Below are positions 43,129-51,400 of a DNA stretch of 64,000 nt, piece by piece; positions within the stretch are counted from its first letter, which is position 1; each line of letters starts with the position of its first letter. The notes below the pieces were generated by a model. That model was not told where the DNA came from and searched no databases. It worked only from the letters and a program-made list of their open reading frames with translations. The DNA is from Pseudoalteromonas byunsanensis (GTDB lineage: Bacteria > Pseudomonadota > Gammaproteobacteria > Enterobacterales > Alteromonadaceae), in contig NZ_MNAN01000037.1 in assembly GCF_001854475.1 (NCBI RefSeq), positions 286,762 to 350,761 on the forward strand. Reading direction: 5' to 3'. The translations under genes and the position numbers were made by a program.

Positions 43129-45813
43129 ATGTATCCGGTACAAAACTTACTCCACAAATTCATGATATTGAAAAAGCGCATTTACCAAGACGATTTAGAT
43201 CCTCAGAAACTGCGGGAAACCATTAGCAAGGTGACCAATCTCATCAATGAAATGTGCAACAGTCAACGTGGTAGTGCAATTTACCCTGAGTCTTTACTTA
43301 ACACCGTATTTATCAACCAACTCCAAAACTATCAGATAAACCCCAACTCTGATTTAGCTAAATCCATCGTCCGTAGTATTGACGACTTCTCATATATCTT
43401 GTCGCAAAATCATATGTTCTCAAAAAGTATGCGTGTCGAAATGATGCAAAACGATATGCAAGAGTTCGCTGAAAAAGTTGTTATTGTTGACGACTGCCTG
43501 CAAGAAAGTGAAAAGCTGATTAGTGTTTTACACACCGCTGGATTTGGTGTGTGCGCCGTCGAAAGCATTGGGGCATTAGAGTCATTTCTACATACACATC
43601 ATGAGTATGACTCATCTTGTATAATCATTTTTAAATGGAATCAACAACCTGTTGAAGAGCAACTTTATCCGAACATAACCAAAATCAAAAAAATGCTGCC
43701 TCACGATGCATCATTAATACTAATGTCTTCAACTATTGATATTCAATTAAGACTCAAAATGCTTCGTGCGGGAGTAGACAGATACATTCAACTGCCGAGC
43801 CATGAAGTTTATATCGCCAATATGCTCAGCACACTTACGGAGAATAGTAAAAACGAACCTTATCGGGTTTTGATCATTGATGATAATGCTTCCTCATTGA
43901 GTTTGCACAGTACAATTTTGCAAGGTCAAGGTTTTGAAACAATTGAGTTTGATAAGCCTTTAGACGTGTTTGAATGTTTAGATGAAATCAAGCCAGATGT
44001 CATCATACTTGATTTCCATATGCCCGATATTATGGGCCCTGAGATGGCAACCTTATTGCGTGAACAACCTGAATTAATTAGTGTTCCAATTGTGTTTTTA
44101 TCAGCAGACTCAGACTACTCATCTCAACTCTACGCGCTCAAAACGGGTGCGGATGACTTTTTGAAAAAGCCAGTTGACCATGACCACTTTTGCGGCGCTA
44201 TTTCGGTACGTGCACGCCGCTATCGCCTCAAAATGTCACTCAAGCAAAACCTGCAAAGAGAAGTTTATGAAAGAGACAAAGAACACCTTGCGCTTAACTC
44301 TCACGCTATCGTCAGTATCACCGACAGGAATGGCGATATTATTTATGTTAACGATTATTTTTGCCGGATCAGTGGCTACACCAAAGAAGAGCTCTTGGGT
44401 CAAAACCATCGTTTGATCAAATCAGACGTGCATGATATGGAGTTCTATCGCGACATATGGCAAACCATTTCCCGAGGTCAGGTATGGAAAGGAGATATCT
44501 GCAACCAAAAAAAGAACGGCGGCTTGTATTGGGTTCATTCCACCATTACACCGATGCTTGATCAAGATGGGCACCCATACCAGTACATCTCAATACGCAC
44601 CGACATCACGACAAATAAGATGTTACAAGAAGCTCTAAAAGCCATGGTGATCAGCACATCAACGACCATGGGGACTGAGTTTTTTGAACAAACCACCGTC
44701 GGATTAACACTGGCCACAGGGGCAACCACTGCATTCATTTCTGTACCTTCAACAAAACCTAATACAATGAAGACGTTATCGCTATTTCATAATGGTGAGC
44801 ATCAAAGTGAATACGAATATGAGCTTACAGGCACACCTTGTGAACAGGTTGCAAATCACGGGCTGTGCTTCTTCGAAGAAAATGTTTATAAGCGGTTTCC
44901 TAAAGACCAGTGGTTGGCAGAAAATGAAATAGAGGCATACATCGCTGTGCCTCTGACTTCCATTGAGGGAGACAGGCTTGGCCATGTGGGCCTAATGAGC
45001 ACCCAAAAGCTTTACAACTCCGATTATACAAAGTCACTGCTTACCGTATTTGCAGACCGCGTTTCGCTGGAGCTCCTACGGCTACAAAATGAGGCCAAAC
45101 TGGTTAAGGCAAAAGAGGAAGCAGACAGAGCCAATCGAGCCAAATCTGAATTTTTATCAAACATGAGCCATGAATTGCGCACCCCCTTAAATGCCATTCT
45201 TGGGTTTGGTCAACTTCTTGAGTCTTCAGAGGAACTTTCCAAAAACGATGCTGATGATTTAGATGAAATACTCAAAGCCAGTAGACATTTGCTAAATCTA
45301 ATTAACGAAATTTTAGATCTGTCAAAAGTGGAGGCGGGTAAATTCAAAATCGAAAATATAGTCACCAATGTGTCCCGAATAATTAAAGAGTGTACTCAAT
45401 TAATTGCTGCAGATTGTACCAAGAGAGGTTTAACCCTACACGTTGATAACAGCGAATCAATAGAAGCCATTTGTGATGCCCTGAGACTAAAACAAGTGCT
45501 ATTGAACCTGCTTTCAAACGCCGTTAAATACAATAAGAACAATGGTGAAGTTCGCGTAACCACATATGAAGATAGCCATTTTTGCTCCATTTCCATATCT
45601 GATACTGGAATAGGCATTAGCGAAAAGGACTTAGAGAAAATTTATGAGCCCTTTAACCGTATAGGTGCTGAAAACTCAGAAACTGAGGGCACAGGTATTG
45701 GTTTAACACTCACTAAGAAGTTGGTACATCTAATGAATGGAGAGCTACTAGTTCAAAGCGAACCTTCAGTAGGGAGCACTTTTACCATTAAGCTGTTAAA
45801 AGAAAACAAATAA
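43129..45813 (+). CDS. Soluble hybrid histidine kinase: pseudo-receiver, receiver, PAS, GAF-like, HisKA, HATPase
   Basis: 894 residues from the ATG at 43129, which has AGGGG upstream; a TTG at 43102 is in frame. Residues about 110-235 form a receiver that has lost its phosphorylation Asp: IIIFKWNQQP stands where DxxMP is expected, and LPS replaces the KP motif. A second, intact receiver (about 240-360) carries ILDFHMPDIMG (Asp about 292). Then come PAS (about 385-500), a GAF-like region (about 510-645), HisKA with NMSHELRTP (about 679) and HATPase with NLLSNAVKYN and GTGIGLTLTKK. It has no membrane helix or output domain. It is part of the 40829-48562 cluster. Confidence 0.9.
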   Translation: MYPVQNLLHKFMILKKRIYQDDLDPQKLRETISKVTNLINEMCNSQRGSAIYPESLLNTVFINQLQNYQINPNSDLAKSIVRSIDDFSYILSQNHMFSKSMRVEMMQNDMQEFAEKVVIVDDCLQESEKLISVLHTAGFGVCAVESIGALESFLHTHHEYDSSCIIIFKWNQQPVEEQLYPNITKIKKMLPHDASLILMSSTIDIQLRLKMLRAGVDRYIQLPSHEVYIANMLSTLTENSKNEPYRVLIIDDNASSLSLHSTILQGQGFETIEFDKPLDVFECLDEIKPDVIILDFHMPDIMGPEMATLLREQPELISVPIVFLSADSDYSSQLYALKTGADDFLKKPVDHDHFCGAISVRARRYRLKMSLKQNLQREVYERDKEHLALNSHAIVSITDRNGDIIYVNDYFCRISGYTKEELLGQNHRLIKSDVHDMEFYRDIWQTISRGQVWKGDICNQKKNGGLYWVHSTITPMLDQDGHPYQYISIRTDITTNKMLQEALKAMVISTSTTMGTEFFEQTTVGLTLATGATTAFISVPSTKPNTMKTLSLFHNGEHQSEYEYELTGTPCEQVANHGLCFFEENVYKRFPKDQWLAENEIEAYIAVPLTSIEGDRLGHVGLMSTQKLYNSDYTKSLLTVFADRVSLELLRLQNEAKLVKAKEEADRANRAKSEFLSNMSHELRTPLNAILGFGQLLESSEELSKNDADDLDEILKASRHLLNLINEILDLSKVEAGKFKIENIVTNVSRIIKECTQLIAADCTKRGLTLHVDNSESIEAICDALRLKQVLLNLLSNAVKYNKNNGEVRVTTYEDSHFCSISISDTGIGISEKDLEKIYEPFNRIGAENSETEGTGIGLTLTKKLVHLMNGELLVQSEPSVGSTFTIKLLKENK

Positions 45814-45847
45814 CAAATGGCGATGACGTATTGAGCACAATGACTCA

Positions 45848-48562
45848 ATGGTGACAAAAAAACGCTCTAAGAGGTATTTGAAAAATATGAAGGCTGTTCG
45901 AACAATCCCCTACTACTATGTAGTAATGTTACTGATTGCTGTAAGTTTTAGTGCTCTTTATTTGATAGTCAAAGAGCACACAATAGAAAATCAAGTAACA
46001 GTGTTAGAGGAGACAATTCAAACGCACCTAGATAGTAAATTGAAGTTACTGTCGTCTATCGCACAAAAAATGGAGCCAAAAACGGCATTTGTGCTTTGGA
46101 AAAATAACCTTGATGAAAGTCTAAAACCCACCATCTCTGGTTACCTTGTTGCAATTAACGAACAGCGAGTAATTGATAGTACTGAACCTGGCGCAATAGG
46201 TTCACCTACAACACTTGTCTTGAGCAATGACGTCTCGATATCCACCGCACTCACATCTATGATGCCGGTGTTTTCCAAAGAAAATGATTCTCTCTTTGGC
46301 CTCACTAAAGTGTGTAGTAAAGCCACCGAGGTCGAAACACAATGTTACCTATATGTTCTAAAACAGCACATAAACGAACAGCTCGAGCATAACCTATATC
46401 ACCAGTTCATTTGGGTACTTACTGCCCTAATACTGGCACTCTCAATGATTGCCTACCTCAAACTTCGTATACTTGGACTTAAAGAAGCAATATTGAGTTT
46501 TCCAGATCCGCGTTCACTTAATGAGTTAAAAGGCGATGAATTCTCCGTAGTTGAGCAGGGAATTTCATCTATAGAAGCACAAAGTTGCGCTGACAGCGTG
46601 CAATTGGAATCCGAGTTAAACCAAAAAGATCAACTGTCTGTACAACTCCAGTCACAGTATTCTCGACTGTCGGCCATCATAAACACTGTCATAGACGGCG
46701 TAATAACCATCGACAAACATGGGATTGTCGAAACTTTTAACCCCGCGGCGGAGAGGATCTTTGGCTATCGTGCCAACGACGTAATTGGAAATAACGTAAA
46801 AATGTTAATGCCAACTCCATATCGAGATGAACACGATGATTACATTACCAATTATTTAGATACAGGTAATGCGAAAGTAATTGGTTCTGGCCGTGAAGTT
46901 CTTGGTCAAAAAGCTAATGGGGCACTTTTTCCACTGGAACTATCAGTTAGTGAAATGAATGTTGATGGAGAGCGAATGTTTACAGGTATTGTCAGAGATA
47001 TTTCTGAAATAGCTGAGCATAAATCTCTGTTAAGCGATCAAGTTTCTCGAATTCAAGCAATCATTGAAACTGTAGTAGACGGCATCATCACCATTGATGA
47101 GAATGGCATAATAGATAGCTTTAACCCTGCGGCGGAGAAAATATTTGGCTTTTCAGAATTTGAAGTCATTGGACAAAATATAAAAATGCTGATGCCAGAC
47201 CCCTATCAGCAAGAGCATGACAGCTATCTTTCTAACTATAAACGCACTGGCATAAAAAAAGTCATAGGTTCGGGACGAGAAGTGCTCGGACAGCGAAAAG
47301 ACGGCTCGGTATTTCCACTCTCTTTAGCGATAAGTGAAATGAATGTGGGCAATAAAAAAATGTTTACCGGCATTGTTCGCGACATCACTGAACAGAAAAA
47401 ATATGAAACTGCACTTAGTCAATACCGTACTGATTTAGAGGAACGGGTAAAGCAGCGAACTGCTGAATTTGAAATGGCTTCAAAGCAAGCCCAAGCAGCC
47501 AGTAGCGCCAAATCCAAATTTTTATCGCGAATGAGTCATGAACTAAGAACACCACTCAATGCCATTATCGGATTTACACAAATTCTCCAAGACGAAGAGC
47601 TAACACCTATTCAACAAGATAGCTTGACAGAAATTTCCAGAGCGGGGAAAGATCTGATGACGATGGTTAATGAAATCCTTCAAATAGCGACGATTCAAAC
47701 AGGCAACTTGGCAATCAGCAAAGAAGAAGTTCTGTTAAATGAGAATGTTCAAGAAGCGATCAACCAATTGATGCCTAAAGCGCAAACCAAGGATCTCACT
47801 ATCAACTTTGAACAAGCAACCCAAGTGTTCGTCTGCGCTGACTATACAAAGCTAAAACAAGTAATTACCAACATTTTAGATAACGCTATTCGCTTTAGTC
47901 ATAATGGTGGGAGTATTAACCTCACTTTACAAACCAGCGATACGAAAGCATGTGTGATTGTTGAAGATTTTGGCGTCGGTATGTCTGAAGATAAGCTCAC
48001 CAACATCTTTGAGCCATTTGAGCGTGGTCCAGATGCCTACTCAGGCGAAGAGGGCATAGGGATAGGTTTAACAATTGCGAATGAGTTTTTACAGGCAATG
48101 GACGGTGCAATAGCTGTCAGAAGTACAGAAGGAAAAGGAACCGTATTTACTGTCACCTTGCCATTAGTACGCGAAATGAACGATTCGCTTTCGCAAAACT
48201 GTTCAATACTATATGTAGAAGACAATGTAACCAACAGGAAGCTGATGAAGCGGCTAATTGACCGATTTGATCACTTTGACTATTTTGAGGCTGTTGATGG
48301 GGCAAGTGGCATCGATGCCGCAAAACGCATTATACCAAAGCTCATTCTACTGGATATTAATTTACCCGATATGTCTGGCTACGATGTTTTTAACCTATTG
48401 AAGAAAAATGATAAAACAAAAAATATTCCTGTGGTCGCTGTTTCTGCCAACGCCATGGCAACGGATAAAGAAAAGGCAACCGAGCTGGGCTTTACAGACT
48501 ATATAACTAAACCTATTGAAATGAATGAACTTAAATCAGTACTTGAGACTACGTTGGACTAA
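45848..48562 (+). CDS. Hybrid histidine kinase with tandem FixL-like haem PAS domains
   Basis: 904 residues. Two membrane helices (about 20-42 and 190-210) enclose a periplasmic region. A coiled coil precedes two PAS domains (about 272-385 and 393-510) that are clear duplicates of each other and of the FixL type. Each has the EHD histidine (about 328 and 455) and the GSGREV arginine (about 347 and 476) that bind haem and oxygen in FixL. HisKA follows with RMSHELRTP (about 562), HATPase with NILDNAIRFS, and a C-terminal receiver with LLDINLPDMSG (Asp about 835). Oxygen sensing feeding the local HD-GYP protein is the inferred role. Confidence 0.92.
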   Translation: MVTKKRSKRYLKNMKAVRTIPYYYVVMLLIAVSFSALYLIVKEHTIENQVTVLEETIQTHLDSKLKLLSSIAQKMEPKTAFVLWKNNLDESLKPTISGYLVAINEQRVIDSTEPGAIGSPTTLVLSNDVSISTALTSMMPVFSKENDSLFGLTKVCSKATEVETQCYLYVLKQHINEQLEHNLYHQFIWVLTALILALSMIAYLKLRILGLKEAILSFPDPRSLNELKGDEFSVVEQGISSIEAQSCADSVQLESELNQKDQLSVQLQSQYSRLSAIINTVIDGVITIDKHGIVETFNPAAERIFGYRANDVIGNNVKMLMPTPYRDEHDDYITNYLDTGNAKVIGSGREVLGQKANGALFPLELSVSEMNVDGERMFTGIVRDISEIAEHKSLLSDQVSRIQAIIETVVDGIITIDENGIIDSFNPAAEKIFGFSEFEVIGQNIKMLMPDPYQQEHDSYLSNYKRTGIKKVIGSGREVLGQRKDGSVFPLSLAISEMNVGNKKMFTGIVRDITEQKKYETALSQYRTDLEERVKQRTAEFEMASKQAQAASSAKSKFLSRMSHELRTPLNAIIGFTQILQDEELTPIQQDSLTEISRAGKDLMTMVNEILQIATIQTGNLAISKEEVLLNENVQEAINQLMPKAQTKDLTINFEQATQVFVCADYTKLKQVITNILDNAIRFSHNGGSINLTLQTSDTKACVIVEDFGVGMSEDKLTNIFEPFERGPDAYSGEEGIGIGLTIANEFLQAMDGAIAVRSTEGKGTVFTVTLPLVREMNDSLSQNCSILYVEDNVTNRKLMKRLIDRFDHFDYFEAVDGASGIDAAKRIIPKLILLDINLPDMSGYDVFNLLKKNDKTKNIPVVAVSANAMATDKEKATELGFTDYITKPIEMNELKSVLETTLD

Positions 48563-48762
48563 TTATATATATCCGCTTTTGTATGCACTAACACGAGTTT
48601 TTGATTAAATGCACCAAGAAACGTGGCATAGATACAAGTAGATAGTAGACCTTCAAGTTGGTTTTTTGTCAGATTTATAGCGCGAGGTTAGCGTCAAATC
48701 ACCATCAACAAACTTTGTTAGGTGTTAACTCGACACTGGCTTCTTGTAAGAAGCTCACTGAC
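48563..48762. other. Intergenic trailer between convergent genes
   Basis: No gene or strong signal recognised in these 200 bases apart from the terminator that follows. Confidence 0.3.
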
Positions 48763-48786
48763 AAAAAGGGCCTGTAAAGGCCCTTT
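48763..48786 (-). terminator. Terminator of the sulfur-enzyme fusion gene
   Basis: AAAGGGCC and GGCCCTTT pair around TGTAAA; on the minus strand it is followed by a T-run. It lies 22 bases after the fusion-gene stop and may also stop the kinase transcript from the other side. Confidence 0.82.
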
Positions 48787-48807
48787 ACATTTTTCAATAA
48801 AAGAACG

Positions 48808-51093
48808 TTACCTTGACTGGCTCAGAGCGTACCCACCCTTCAAGTGCCCAACATGCTCAAAACCTAAACGAGTCAAAGCCTGCGCCGCAACTTGAGAACG
48901 ACTACCACTGCGGCAAACCAGTATCAATTCCTGAGACTTGTTATGCTGTTGTTGACAAATAAAGTCTGTAAGACGTGTCAATGGCACGTTCAAATCAAAC
49001 TCTTGACTATGATTAAGTGCATACTCATGAGGTTCCCGTATATCAATTAACTTAACACCAGATGTCGTGTTAAGTTTTGCCCTTAACTCGGGTGTATTAT
49101 ACTCTCGTAAACGCTTTTGATTACATGAACCAGTAAACGCACCACACATGATTTCTTCACCAACTTGGTCATGAATATTTTTATCTAGCTCAGCCTTACT
49201 TTCTAGGAACTGTTCTTCACTAATCTGAGACGATAAAATACCATTGAGTAATTGGTTTCTACTGGTTTCAGCAGCAAAGTTAGTGACAAATTCATTGTGA
49301 TAATCATGGCTTGGACATAGGAGGCTTTCGTTGCCAACCAAATTAAAGAGTTTCTTCAAACTAGCGTACATGAGCGACGCATTGCTGGTTGAAAAATTAG
49401 TACGGCCAAGGCTACCCATCAGCACCAAATCACCACAAAATACATAACTGACAACCAGTTTACCCTGTTGTAGCTTTTGTTTGTCACATAATACTAAAGA
49501 AATACTGTCTTCAGTGTGTCCAGGTGTTGCAATGCGTAATAGATATTTATCGCCAATAGAAATGGCTTCATAAGACTGACCATCTAGCTCAACCGTTGCA
49601 ACTTCTTCAGGCCAACCTAAATGATCGGTATGTTGCATCATCAAATGTTGCTGCGCCAATATAACTCGTCCAGATTGATGATCTGCATGACCATGGGTAT
49701 CAATCACAGCAATAAGCTGTAGCTGTTGACACTGCAAAATCGTTAACAAACGTTTATTCAGCTCTGGAAGTGGGTCAACTATAATTGCCGTCTTGGTTGT
49801 TGGATCCGCGTAAAGCCAAGTGCAACTACCACCAACTTTAAACTGTACCAAGCCCTGCAACTGAGATTTTTCGTCAATATTGCCCATAGCATTTAACAAA
49901 CAACTGTGACCCAATGCTTGTGCACAATGTTGAATACGATCACAAGCTTGGTCAATTTGCTGCTGCGTAACCGCAGGACCAAATGACATGCGAATGGCAG
50001 ACTCACTTTGCCATGCAGGTAAACCCATTGCATCAAGTACAAAACTACGTGTAACCTTAGAACTACACGCTGACCCCGAACTAACCCGCATATTTGCCGC
50101 ATCAAACAAGTCCATAATTTCTTTTGAGCTAAACCCAGGGATTGAAAAATTCAATGTAGTTGGCACGCTGTTCGAGAAATCATGATTGAACACCACTGTT
50201 GGAAAAGCATTTTTTAGTGCTAACGCTAGCTGTGAGCGAAACAATTGTAATTGACCTACACTGGCAAATACCCCATCACCTTGATCCAATAGCTCATCAA
50301 AAATAACATTGAGTGCCGCCAAACCAGGTAAGTTTTCTGTTCCTGAGCGTAATCCGCCTTCTTGTCCCCCTCCAGCAATAAATGGGGTAAACGGTGCACC
50401 TTTACGTATGTAAACAAATCCAATGCCCTTTGGCCCGTATAGTTTATGTCCACTAAAAGGCGCATAATCGATACTAGTATTGGCTAAGTCAAGGCAACGC
50501 TTACCCAAAGCTTGAACACAATCAACCATCCAAAATACATCGGCATTATTGCCTCTTATCACAAGCTCTAACGCTTCTAAATCTTGGTATACTCCAGTTT
50601 CATTATTGACTGCCATCGTGCAGATCATCAGCGCATTTGGTACTTCTTTTGCGATAAAATCCATGTCTAGCTTGCCCGTAGCATCGACCGGGATTGGTTT
50701 TATTGTTGCGTTTATCTCTAGTATTTTATTCCAGTGTTTTAAAGATTCTGGTACAGCTTTATGTTCTGTTGCACCGTATAAGATGCTGTACTCTTTATCC
50801 GAGTCCATACTATTTTTGGCGGCATATAGAGCCGACAAGATTCCTGTTTGAATCCCTTCTGTCGCTCCACTGGTAAAGATCACCTGCCCAGAGCCCGCAC
50901 CTAACACCTTAATTGCCTTATTGCGTGTTTCGTCCATTACTTGCTTAGCCTGTAACCCACTAATATGGCTACTGCTAGGATTACCAAACATCGTTTCCAT
51001 TGTCGACAATGCTGCTTTTGCAGCCTTTGCCAATACAGGTGTAGTGGCATTTGCATCTAGGTAAATTTGGCTTAGCGCCTGTTGCTCAGACAT
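48808..51093 (-). CDS. Cysteine desulfurase-persulfide dioxygenase-rhodanese triple fusion
   Basis: 761 residues with three complete modules. About 1-400 is an IscS/NifS-type cysteine desulfurase: YLDANATTPV, the PLP lysine in SGHKLYGPKG (about 213) and the sulfur-accepting Cys in SSGSACSS (about 341). About 410-640 is a metallo-beta-lactamase domain of the ETHE1 persulfide-dioxygenase type: DTHGHADH (about 468), ATPGHTEDSISLV, LGRTNF and CPSHDYHNEF. About 655-761 is a rhodanese with LIDIREPHEY and the active Cys in CRSGSRS (about 725). All active residues are present. I infer conversion of cysteine sulfur through persulfide to sulfite or thiosulfate in one polypeptide. No signal peptide, so cytoplasmic. 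AAAGG precedes the ATG. Confidence 0.93.
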   Translation of the reverse strand: MSEQQALSQIYLDANATTPVLAKAAKAALSTMETMFGNPSSSHISGLQAKQVMDETRNKAIKVLGAGSGQVIFTSGATEGIQTGILSALYAAKNSMDSDKEYSILYGATEHKAVPESLKHWNKILEINATIKPIPVDATGKLDMDFIAKEVPNALMICTMAVNNETGVYQDLEALELVIRGNNADVFWMVDCVQALGKRCLDLANTSIDYAPFSGHKLYGPKGIGFVYIRKGAPFTPFIAGGGQEGGLRSGTENLPGLAALNVIFDELLDQGDGVFASVGQLQLFRSQLALALKNAFPTVVFNHDFSNSVPTTLNFSIPGFSSKEIMDLFDAANMRVSSGSACSSKVTRSFVLDAMGLPAWQSESAIRMSFGPAVTQQQIDQACDRIQHCAQALGHSCLLNAMGNIDEKSQLQGLVQFKVGGSCTWLYADPTTKTAIIVDPLPELNKRLLTILQCQQLQLIAVIDTHGHADHQSGRVILAQQHLMMQHTDHLGWPEEVATVELDGQSYEAISIGDKYLLRIATPGHTEDSISLVLCDKQKLQQGKLVVSYVFCGDLVLMGSLGRTNFSTSNASLMYASLKKLFNLVGNESLLCPSHDYHNEFVTNFAAETSRNQLLNGILSSQISEEQFLESKAELDKNIHDQVGEEIMCGAFTGSCNQKRLREYNTPELRAKLNTTSGVKLIDIREPHEYALNHSQEFDLNVPLTRLTDFICQQQHNKSQELILVCRSGSRSQVAAQALTRLGFEHVGHLKGGYALSQSR

Positions 51094-51121
51094 GACAAGA
51101 CCTTTCTTTATATAGGACCAT

Positions 51122-51148
51122 TTAGTTATAACAAAAAGATATAACTAA
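51122..51148. promoter_or_regulatory. Inverted repeat upstream of the sulfur-enzyme fusion
   Basis: TTAGTTATA and TATAACTAA are perfect 9-base arms around a 9-base spacer, 29 bases upstream of the fusion-gene ATG and overlapping AT-rich promoter-like sequence. It is a strong candidate operator. The regulator is not encoded next door; a persulfide-responsive repressor is a guess. Confidence 0.5.
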
Positions 51149-51400
51149 TTACTTATTGCTATATTAGCAAGTTGTGGTGCTTATTCAACCATTAATTTTG
51201 TAAAAACATCGTGCAAGAGCTCTACATTCATACATCTCAAGAAATTTGTACAGAATGGTTGAGGAAACTACTTATAACATTTGTTGTGTATTTATGGTTA
51301 AACTAAAGTTAAAAAATTATAACAGAACAGTTTATTTTTTGTTCATTTTGAGTCATCGTAGATAGCGAATCCACTTAAAACAACATGTAAAGGAAATAAT

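Noticed and set aside
51000..51009. Exact TTGTCGACAA inside the sulfur-enzyme fusion gene
   Set aside because: It is coding sequence near the N-terminus without a promoter context; it also shows that the motif alone is not proof of an operator.
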